The notes beneath the pieces were generated by a model that ran no database searches, was not told the DNA's origin, and worked only from the letters and a program-made list of their open reading frames with translations. A stretch of DNA of 11,685 nt from an uncultured Pelosinus sp. (GTDB taxonomy: Bacteria; Bacillota; Negativicutes; UMGS1260): positions 1 through 11,685 of the forward strand of contig URQW01000080.1 in assembly GCA_900550105.1 (NCBI GenBank), read 5' to 3'. Below are positions 6,182 through 11,685 of this stretch, piece after piece. How positions within the stretch are numbered: position 1 is the first letter of the stretch; the number at the start of each line of letters is the position of its first letter. Position numbers and translations under genes: made by a program.

Positions 6182-6997
6182 TTAGCCAAACATAGCAATT
6201 CCGAGCGGCGTAACAAGCAAAGGATGAGGCGGCACATGAACTGGCCTGCCAAAGGCCTTCCCGAATTCTTCACCAAAGTTTGTTAAATAAGCGGTTCCGC
6301 CAACTACATAGACAGGATAATCGTTATACTCCTCATATCCTGTTAGCATTTGCTGCACAACGGTCGCCATTTTTTCAATCACAGGTAGAATCACTGGCAA
6401 GATCTGACGATGACGACTTACATCCTTTTTCAAAGCTTCCGCTTCCTCTGTACTAATTTTAAAAGCGCCAGCAAGGACCAGCGTAACATGGGTACCGCCT
6501 GTAGCTTCATCTTTTGATAAGACAATTTCACCATCCTTTAGTACAGCCACCCCAGTCGTACCACCGCCAATATCCACAACAATGCCATGAGTAATTCCCA
6601 AGGCTTTCGCAGCAGCGACCGGTTCATCAATTTGACAGATTGGATCAAGTCCGGCTCCAGCAATAACGTGACCGCAAGCGGCGGCATTACGCCCTACCGT
6701 TCCCGGGGGAATAGCCGTTGCCCCTTTGTCTAAAGTAAAACCAAGAATCCCCTCGACTTCCGCTTTTAGCTTCTCCACAATCATCGTAGCCCCGCGAAAA
6801 TCAACGACTAAACCGTCTTTGACGACAGAAGCCCACTCCATACTACCAGCTACAGGATTTCCCGCTTCATCGGTTACGACAAGAACTACGTCTGCTGTCC
6901 CCAAATCCACGCCAACCTTATATGGGCCTGGTAGCTTTGCTGCTGTTTTGGTTGCAATTAAATGTTGTAATTGCTCAATTTTCTCATAGGCCTCCAT
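6182..6997 (-). CDS. eutJ: EutJ-like protein, actin/Hsp70-fold ATPase
   Basis: A 271-residue member of the EutJ family, named from ethanolamine utilisation operons; its biochemical role is not established. The nucleotide-binding motifs of the actin/Hsp70/sugar kinase fold are complete: phosphate-1 VGVDLGTADVVLV (28-40), phosphate-2 VVDIGGGTTGVAV (140-152) and the adenosine motif YVVGGTAYL (230-238). QIDEPVAAAKALG (122-134) is also typical. There is no Hsp70 substrate domain, in line with EutJ length. ATG at 6997 has AAAGGAG 9 bases upstream. It lies 34 bases after the permease gene and 30 bases before the chemoreceptor gene, so the three are probably co-transcribed. No other ethanolamine or shell genes are present. 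It shares the fold of diol-dehydratase reactivases, and a chaperone or reactivase role for a B12 enzyme encoded elsewhere is an inference. Confidence 0.88.
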   Translation of the reverse strand: MEAYEKIEQLQHLIATKTAAKLPGPYKVGVDLGTADVVLVVTDEAGNPVAGSMEWASVVKDGLVVDFRGATMIVEKLKAEVEGILGFTLDKGATAIPPGTVGRNAAACGHVIAGAGLDPICQIDEPVAAAKALGITHGIVVDIGGGTTGVAVLKDGEIVLSKDEATGGTHVTLVLAGAFKISTEEAEALKKDVSRHRQILPVILPVIEKMATVVQQMLTGYEEYNDYPVYVVGGTAYLTNFGEEFGKAFGRPVHVPPHPLLVTPLGIAMFG

Positions 6998-7031
6998 ACT
7001 ACAAAACTCCTTTCTTTGCTTGCGCTTTTCC

Positions 7032-8114
7032 TTAAACAGGAAAAAGAGTCATTAGAAACTGTACACATAAACCGCCAAGCATGCCAATAAAGGGATCGGT
7101 AATCGCTGTCATAGCCATAGTAACACCGCCTACGATAGCGCTAGATGAACCAATACCGCCAGCTAAAGCAAAACCGGCATTCGTTGGAACCGTTACAATA
7201 ACACCTAATACAAGTAGAAATCCACTAATTGATTCACCGGAAACATAACGCCCTAGTTTTGGCAGCATGCCGCTTACTAAGATAATAGCCATAAGGCTCA
7301 TCATCAGGACCCCTGAAGCAACAGGATGCGGTGCCGCCCCGGTGGCCGAAATAATAGCTTGTACAGGACCGCCGCCAAAGAGCGACGAACCCATATCAGC
7401 TAAACTACTAACAATTGTTAGGTGATCTAGATTAATATCACTTTGTGCCAAAGTTTTAGCAGTAATACTGCCAAAAGCGATATTAGCGCCAATATTTAAA
7501 GCACAAATTGCCAAAGCACCGCGAATCACGCGCCGATTAAAAATAAATTTTTGTAAAACAAAGCTTTCTTTATTTTTGTCACTAAGCGTAGGCTGACTTC
7601 CTGTAAAAAAACATCCTGCCAAAGAAGCGGCCAGAACAGAAATAACAATCGTATAAACAAGCTTGTCCGCAGGATTCGGCGTCATATAATAAGCTGCCAG
7701 AGCGGTTGCAACCGACACAAAACCAACGACTGGTCGCCTTATCACCATATCTACGGCAACACGAGCTAAGATAATGCCAACACCGGCCATCATTCCGCTA
7801 GTAATAACCGGTCCAATAAAGGTTACAAGTGCTTGAAAAAATCCTAGTAAACCAATGATAAGTAAAATGAAACCTTCTAAAAAAATAATAGAAAAGCGCT
7901 CTTGCGGCGTATTTCCTAATGTCCCAGCTAAGGTGATCGTTTCCGCCTGAAAGGAAATCGGTGAAACCAGTCCCAACAAACCGCAACCGATAGCCCCAAT
8001 AGCAAAACCAATCGCAGTCGGAACAGCAGCAAACCCAAAAGTTAAGGCATACAATCCAGCAGGCAGACCATTTAAAATTACGCTAAACGCCGCTAAAATA
8101 TCTTGTAACGTCAC
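7032..8114 (-). CDS. NCS2-like membrane permease, substrate unknown
   Basis: A very hydrophobic 360-residue protein with about eleven predicted membrane segments and one polar loop at about 172-195 (GSQPTLSDKNKESF). Segments such as FQAETITLAGTLG, SLADMGSSLFGGGPVQ and PHPVASGVLMMSL resemble the NCS2/AzgA nucleobase permeases, but the protein is about 70 or more residues shorter than typical members. The assignment rests on motif resemblance only. The start is GTG at 8114 with GGGGGA about 6 bases upstream; an upstream ATG in another frame meets a stop. It is the first gene of an operon with EutJ and the PocR chemoreceptor, and it follows the terminator of the sensor-regulator pair. Context suggests uptake of the compound sensed by the PocR domains, or of a product, rather than a purine; this is an inference. 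Confidence 0.7.
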   Translation of the reverse strand: MTLQDILAAFSVILNGLPAGLYALTFGFAAVPTAIGFAIGAIGCGLLGLVSPISFQAETITLAGTLGNTPQERFSIIFLEGFILLIIGLLGFFQALVTFIGPVITSGMMAGVGIILARVAVDMVIRRPVVGFVSVATALAAYYMTPNPADKLVYTIVISVLAASLAGCFFTGSQPTLSDKNKESFVLQKFIFNRRVIRGALAICALNIGANIAFGSITAKTLAQSDINLDHLTIVSSLADMGSSLFGGGPVQAIISATGAAPHPVASGVLMMSLMAIILVSGMLPKLGRYVSGESISGFLLVLGVIVTVPTNAGFALAGGIGSSSAIVGGVTMAMTAITDPFIGMLGGLCVQFLMTLFPV

Positions 8115-8256
8115 CTAAAATCCCCCATTATGTTAAAAGTCTGTTAATTTAATTCGCCTGCTCCCTATCGCCCTCCTACTAGCTCGGCTTGTTTTGACAG
8201 AAAACTATCGAAACTTGTAAAAAAAGTTCTATATTCCCTAAAAAGGATATCTACGG
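8115..8256 (-). promoter_or_regulatory. Leader and presumed promoter region of the permease operon
   Basis: This gap separates the response regulator terminator from the permease start. No convincing -35/-10 pair is seen on the minus strand, which would fit an activator-dependent promoter driven by the adjacent AraC-type regulator. A weak inverted repeat, GTTTT-GACAG-AAAAC, lies at 8191-8205, and CTATCG occurs at 8165-8170 and 8205-8210. These are candidates only. Confidence 0.35.
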
Positions 8257-8285
8257 AAAAAAAGAAGCTGCCGTAGCAGCTCTTT
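8257..8285 (-). terminator. Terminator of the histidine kinase-response regulator operon
   Basis: The minus strand reads AAGAGCTGC, a 4-base loop, GCAGCTTCTT, then a run of T. The GC-rich core is six pairs (AGCTGC/GCAGCT) with a bulged base outside it. It lies just beyond the regulator stop and separates it from the permease operon. Confidence 0.8.
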
Positions 8286-8301
8286 ATAGAAAAATATTGC
8301 T

Positions 8302-9939
8302 TTAGCTATTTTCACTGTTTTTTTCGGACTGACGTGAGCGTACCGCATGTCGATACTGATTTGGCGTCATTTCTACAGCCTGGCGAAAGACACGACTGAA
8401 ATAGCTGGCATCTTTATAGCCAACCTCAGTTGCAATCCGAACTGCTGTGTAATCGGAATTTTGCAACATTTTTTTTGCCTTATCAATACGAACCTTTGTG
8501 AGAAAATCCACAAAATTATAGCCTCTTTCTTGTTTAAACAGGCGACTGAAATAAAATGGGCTGAGATGAACCGTTTGCGCGACTTCCTCTAGCGAAATAT
8601 TTTTGTGGTAATTTCTTACAATATATTCACAAGCCTTATGAATCACTCGAACATTCATACTAGCTCGATTATCGAGCATGTTATCAACAAGTTTATCTAA
8701 GAGATCATGCAGCCATTCCTCAACCTGCTGTTTATTCGTACATTCCTGCAATTGATCCAAATAATTAAAATTCAGCAACGTAAGTTTCTCAAGGCTAGCT
8801 CCGCCCTCAACAGCCGCTCGCGAAGTCACAATAATTAGTTCTAAAACACAAGCCTTAACAATTTCTATACTTGCATGTTTGGAAAAGATTTCATTAAGCA
8901 ACAGGCCCAAGGCCTCTTGCGCCTTAGTTCGATCACCGCAACGAATCTGTTCAAGCAAAACTCGTTCATATTGAAAAGGATATTGCAACGGTCCTTCTGT
9001 TAAGTGAGGAATATCCTTAATATGAATAATTTGATTATCGCCGAAATAAAAACGCTGGCGCTTTGCTGCCACAGCTTCCACATAGGATTTGTGGATCTCG
9101 CAAATTTCTTTATAATAATTTCCAATCCCAATCGTTACACTGAGATTTAAATCGGTTGCAATAGAATCACGGATCAGCGCCGCTTTTTCGCGCGCCAATT
9201 TTTCAATCATGGTCTCATTAGATTCTACAAAGCTAAGTAATATAATAAAATTATCACTGCCAAGAGGCGTTACTAAAACATCACTGCCAAGCAGTTGTTT
9301 TATATAATGATGTACTTTCTGCTTAATCACTTGCCGTTCTAGTTCCGTTCCCTGACGTGTAATCTGGCGAAAGTTATCAATATCCGCTACTAGGGCCACG
9401 CTGGGATCCACCGGTACCCCCAGGAAACGATAGCGTTCTCGCAAAGTTTCTTTATCACAAATTGAGCCGGAAATCAGATCATACACAAACGACATTTGGA
9501 TAAAAGGAAGTGCCGCTGTTACACTAGCCCGAAGTTGCTCTTCTTCTATTTTCTTTGCCCTCACTGCACTAATTTTCCGACTTACCGTGCCTAAAGTTGC
9601 AATAATATCATCAGGCCGCACCGGTTTTAACAAATATTCGACGGCACCGATCTTTAGCGCCGCCTTAGCATAAGAAAATTCATCGAAGGCAGTTAAAATT
9701 ACGATACAAGTATCAGGTAATTGCTCATGAATCTGCTTAGCTGCATCAAGACCATTCATTCCTGGCATGCGAATATCCATAAGGACAATGTCCGGTTTGT
9801 GAAGCGCCGCTAATTCGCAGGCGCTAGCGCCATCGCCTGCCTCTGCAATAATTTGTATATTAGGGCAGTGTTTTTCAATAATAAATGTAAGAGCTTTTCT
9901 TTCTAGTTTTTCATCATCTACAATCAACAGCTTATCCAT
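8302..9939 (-). CDS. AraC-family two-component response regulator (YesN-type)
   Basis: A 545-residue DNA-binding regulator, presumably phosphorylated by the adjacent PocR kinase. Receiver domain at 1-120: acidic pair Asp8/Asp9, phospho-acceptor Asp55 (LMDIRMPG), Thr83 and Lys105. A middle region at about 178-300 resembles a degenerate GGDEF fold (ADIDNF, then PLGSDNFIILL in place of the GGDEF signature, then SVTIGIGNYY), so it is probably not a cyclase. The C-terminal AraC/XylS domain (about 430-535) has two helix-turn-helices near SLEEVAQTVHLSPFYFSRLF and AVRIATEVGYKDASYFSRVF. ATG at 9939 is chosen: GGGAGAG is 6 bases upstream, whereas the longer TTG start at 9954 would include that site. 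It follows the kinase stop by 24 bases and is followed by a terminator. The likely targets are the neighbouring permease operon and possibly the dehydrogenase promoters. Confidence 0.92.
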   Translation of the reverse strand: MDKLLIVDDEKLERKALTFIIEKHCPNIQIIAEAGDGASACELAALHKPDIVLMDIRMPGMNGLDAAKQIHEQLPDTCIVILTAFDEFSYAKAALKIGAVEYLLKPVRPDDIIATLGTVSRKISAVRAKKIEEEQLRASVTAALPFIQMSFVYDLISGSICDKETLRERYRFLGVPVDPSVALVADIDNFRQITRQGTELERQVIKQKVHHYIKQLLGSDVLVTPLGSDNFIILLSFVESNETMIEKLAREKAALIRDSIATDLNLSVTIGIGNYYKEICEIHKSYVEAVAAKRQRFYFGDNQIIHIKDIPHLTEGPLQYPFQYERVLLEQIRCGDRTKAQEALGLLLNEIFSKHASIEIVKACVLELIIVTSRAAVEGGASLEKLTLLNFNYLDQLQECTNKQQVEEWLHDLLDKLVDNMLDNRASMNVRVIHKACEYIVRNYHKNISLEEVAQTVHLSPFYFSRLFKQERGYNFVDFLTKVRIDKAKKMLQNSDYTAVRIATEVGYKDASYFSRVFRQAVEMTPNQYRHAVRSRQSEKNSENS

Positions 9940-9945
9940 AGCATT

Positions 9946-9952
9946 CTCTCCC
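9946..9952 (-). promoter_or_regulatory. Ribosome-binding site that fixes the response regulator start
   Basis: GGGAGAG on the minus strand is 6 bases before ATG at 9939. It lies within the codons implied by a TTG start at 9954, so the shorter protein beginning MDKLLIVDDE is preferred; this also matches where receiver domains usually begin. Confidence 0.8.
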
Positions 9953-9963
9953 AAATCAATGAT

Positions 9964-11175
9964 TTATGCACAATGGTAAGGTAAGTGAATTTCCACCGTT
10001 GTTCCTTCCCCCAAAACACTATCAATTTTCACACCGTATTCACTGCCAAAGTAGTGTTGAATCCGTTTATGAACATTTAAAATTCCTAGTCCAGTTGTCT
10101 GACCATGAGTTTCTTTCCGTTTTTCCGCCTGAAAGATTGTATTAATTTTTTCTTGTGGTAAACCAACTCCTGTATCAACGACAGAAATCATAACATGATC
10201 GCCATAGCGTTTTGCTGAAATCTTCACTTTACCGCCTTCTACTTTTCTTTCCAAACCATGAATAATCGCATTTTCAATCAAAGGTTGCAAAGTAAGTGCC
10301 GGCACTTTGATATCGGCAATTTGAGGATCCACATCAATAACAGCGCGAATTCGTTCCCCAAAACGCACTTTTTGAATCGTCAAATAGTCAGTAATCGATT
10401 TAATTTCTTGCTCCAACGTACGTAAATCATCCATATCTCTAAGATTATTGCGCAATAAATCCGCTAACGCATAAACAACTTCCTGTGTTTGCGTCGCGCC
10501 TTCCAATAATGCCAAACGAGCGATTGTATTTAAAGTATTAAAAAGAAAATGCGGATTCACTTGCGACTGCAACGCCTTAAGCTCTGTAGCACGAAGCATT
10601 GCTTCCAAATCAGCTTTTGCTTTCATTTCCTCCATAAGCAAATTGCCTGAAATATTAGCAGCTCCAATCTCGACAATATAGTTAGCCATAATATACATGA
10701 GATCAGCCGCCGCTTGAATCCGTTTTTTAGCAATTACTTTTACTTCATTAAAAGCTTCGCCTAATTGGTCGTTGTCAATCGCCAAGTCTGCTGTAAAATC
10801 AAACATTTCATCTTTAGCCTTGCTCTCTTTCGGCGCTACTAAAACCTGTCCGCCCAAAAAAGCGCCAATATATTGGTCTTGTACAATAATCGGCGCCGCA
10901 AGATCAGTAAGTCCCGCATGGCAACGGTATACTGATGGTTTTTGATGACGGCGACCACCCTGATCATCACAGTTGATGCACCGTTCTAACCCTTTTGCCG
11001 TTGATCTGACAATTTTACAAAAACGAGTGAAATTGCTAGGACGTGTAATCGGATTGCCCTCAGCATCAACAATAACAGCAGCGAGACCTGTCGCATCAGA
11101 AAATTTATCTTGTATTTCCTGTAAAATTTGAACATTGACCGTCTCTCCTAAGGTCAATTGATTCGTACGGTTCAT
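9964..11175 (-). CDS. Soluble PocR-domain sensor histidine kinase
   Basis: A 403-residue cytoplasmic sensor kinase. The PocR sensor domain covers about 12-170 with Cys53, Cys66, Cys69 and Cys85 and the CHAGLTDLAAPI segment. A helical linker (about 178-200) leads to a LytS/YesM-type His_kinase domain with the phospho-acceptor His209 in QVNPHFLFNTLN. The HATPase domain shows the N box LQPLIENAIIHGL (297-309), DTGVGL (334-339) and GLGILNV (362-368). There are no membrane segments, so the signal must be internal. ATG at 11175 has AAGGAGGG 6 bases upstream. It is the first gene of a two-gene unit with the AraC-type regulator 24 bases beyond its stop. Salmonella PocR fuses a PocR domain directly to an AraC domain; here the same parts are split across a kinase and a regulator. 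PocR domains are predicted to bind small hydrocarbon derivatives such as diols; the ligand here is unknown. Confidence 0.93.
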   Translation of the reverse strand: MNRTNQLTLGETVNVQILQEIQDKFSDATGLAAVIVDAEGNPITRPSNFTRFCKIVRSTAKGLERCINCDDQGGRRHQKPSVYRCHAGLTDLAAPIIVQDQYIGAFLGGQVLVAPKESKAKDEMFDFTADLAIDNDQLGEAFNEVKVIAKKRIQAAADLMYIMANYIVEIGAANISGNLLMEEMKAKADLEAMLRATELKALQSQVNPHFLFNTLNTIARLALLEGATQTQEVVYALADLLRNNLRDMDDLRTLEQEIKSITDYLTIQKVRFGERIRAVIDVDPQIADIKVPALTLQPLIENAIIHGLERKVEGGKVKISAKRYGDHVMISVVDTGVGLPQEKINTIFQAEKRKETHGQTTGLGILNVHKRIQHYFGSEYGVKIDSVLGEGTTVEIHLPYHCA

Positions 11176-11225
11176 CTTTTTCCCTCCTTACTGAACTTCT
11201 TATCCATACCTTGCAAAGTAAAGTA

Positions 11226-11249
11226 AAAGGATTCAAAAAATAATCCTTT
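11226..11249. promoter_or_regulatory. Inverted repeat at the kinase transcription start
   Basis: AAAGGATT (11226-11233) and AATCCTTT (11242-11249) are perfect 8-bp arms around an 8-base spacer. They begin directly next to the candidate -10 and cover the expected start site near 11247. This could be a repressor operator or a leader hairpin. Confidence 0.45.
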
Positions 11250-11253
11250 AGTT

Positions 11254-11282
11254 ATAGTAAAAAGAGAAGCAAAAATTATCAA
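11254..11282 (-). promoter_or_regulatory. Candidate sigma-A promoter of the kinase-regulator operon
   Basis: On the minus strand TTGATA (11277-11282, five of six consensus bases) is 17 bases from TACTAT (11254-11259, four of six). The start would be near 11247, about 72 bases before the kinase ATG. An alternative -10, TATAAC, overlaps with a 20-base spacer. Confidence 0.5.
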
Positions 11283-11500
11283 TTTAATAGCAAATTATTG
11301 AATCATCATACTATTTCGCCAAACTCTTCCAATTTCCTATAAATCGCCAAACAATAGCAATATAGTTATATCCAATGTAAAAATAATACCGTAAATTCTT
11401 TTTAGTTCTTTTGCTTCTTGCATTTTCATAAAACAAAAATAAAATTCACTTAATAAAAATCTCAGAATATAACAACTTTTAATGAAACTATATAAAAGCA

Positions 11501-11529
11501 TCGCAAAAAATGGTACACTTTATTATATT
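11501..11529 (+). promoter_or_regulatory. Weak candidate promoter of the hemerythrin gene
   Basis: TCGCAA (11501-11506), a 17-base spacer, then TATATT (11524-11529). The match is modest in an AT-rich region where such boxes are common. Confidence 0.3.
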
Positions 11530-11565
11530 AAATGATTACATTACTCACTTAGGAGGTTACAAATC

Positions 11566-11685
11566 ATGATACTTTTTAAATGGAATAGCCAACTCAGCGT
11601 ACACATCGATAGTATCGACGAAGAACATAAAGATATTTTATCCATGCTGAATGCGCTCCATGATGCGCCTAAAGATAAAGATCAA
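11566..11685 (+). CDS. Bacteriohemerythrin, N-terminal part (runs off the window)
   Basis: The first 40 codons of a hemerythrin-like protein, which usually carries a non-heme di-iron centre that binds oxygen. The peptide starts MILFKWNSQLSVHIDSIDEEH; the early W, the SV pair and the IDEEH motif with the first iron-ligand histidine (His21) are characteristic. AGGAGGT lies 8 bases before ATG at 11566, an excellent ribosome-binding site. The remaining ligands lie outside the window, so function cannot be checked. It is divergent from the kinase operon and its link to that system is unknown. Confidence 0.82.
   Translation, partial: MILFKWNSQLSVHIDSIDEEHKDILSMLNALHDAPKDKDQ

Larger units (their letters stand above)
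11176..11565. other. Divergent intergenic region, kinase operon and hemerythrin
   Basis: A 390-base AT-rich gap with no coding frame that I can support. It contains the candidate kinase promoter and an inverted repeat at its start site, a 9-bp direct repeat upstream of that promoter (TCGCCAAAC at 11316-11324 and 11344-11352), and the weak hemerythrin promoter and strong ribosome-binding site. The stretch from about 11360 to 11500 shows nothing further. Confidence 0.6.

Noticed and set aside
8194..8223. Perfect TTGACA on the plus strand as a promoter antisense to the response regulator
   Set aside because: The best -10 is TAAAAA at an 18-base spacing, and the transcript would run into the hairpin at 8257-8285; too weak to support.
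9940..9954. Longer response regulator start at TTG 9954
   Set aside because: The ribosome-binding site would lie within the coding sequence, and receiver domains begin at the downstream ATG.
11510..11530. TGGTAC before the hemerythrin gene as a sigma-54 promoter
   Set aside because: The required GC at -12 is missing at the right spacing, so the sigma-54 consensus is not met.

Overview
The window looks like part of a low-to-mid GC Gram-positive-lineage (Firmicutes) chromosome. Ribosome-binding sites are strong AGGAGG types, promoters are sigma-A-like, and terminators are stem-plus-T-run. The mix of cobamide genes, iron alcohol dehydrogenases, PocR-domain sensors and an isolated EutJ is reminiscent of anaerobic Negativicutes (Sporomusa/Pelosinus-like); this placement is an inference from memory of the families, not a search result. 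Nothing marks the region as a phage, plasmid or insertion sequence, and no tRNA, rRNA or CRISPR array was seen.

Left part (1-2402, minus strand): cobT, its intrinsic terminator, and a full cobalamin riboswitch with its own extended -10 promoter, preceded by cobS. Both genes belong to late cobamide synthesis (nucleotide loop assembly), but only cobT lies directly downstream of the riboswitch.

Middle (2488-5093): a glycerol dehydrogenase gene (minus) and an iron-containing alcohol / 1,3-propanediol dehydrogenase gene (plus) diverge from a 259-base regulatory region. That region holds promoter-like elements, a pair of direct repeats 21 bp apart, an inverted third copy and a small palindrome. 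A bidirectional terminator closes the plus-strand gene against the convergent operon to its right.

Right part (5126-11175, minus strand): two consecutive transcription units. The first encodes a soluble PocR-domain histidine kinase and its AraC-type response regulator and ends in a terminator. The second encodes an NCS2-like permease, an EutJ-like actin/Hsp70-fold protein and a soluble PocR-domain chemoreceptor. The simplest reading is one sensory module in which the same kind of ligand (PocR domains are thought to bind small alcohols, diols or similar compounds) controls both transcription and chemotaxis. The permease and EutJ would be the output genes. No microcompartment shell, ethanolamine lyase or diol/glycerol dehydratase gene is in the window, so the substrate is unknown.

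Far right: a divergent bacteriohemerythrin gene begins at 11566 and runs off the end. Four gene starts differ from the longest open frame or are ambiguous (cobT, response regulator, chemoreceptor, alcohol dehydrogenase); the reasons are given in each entry.
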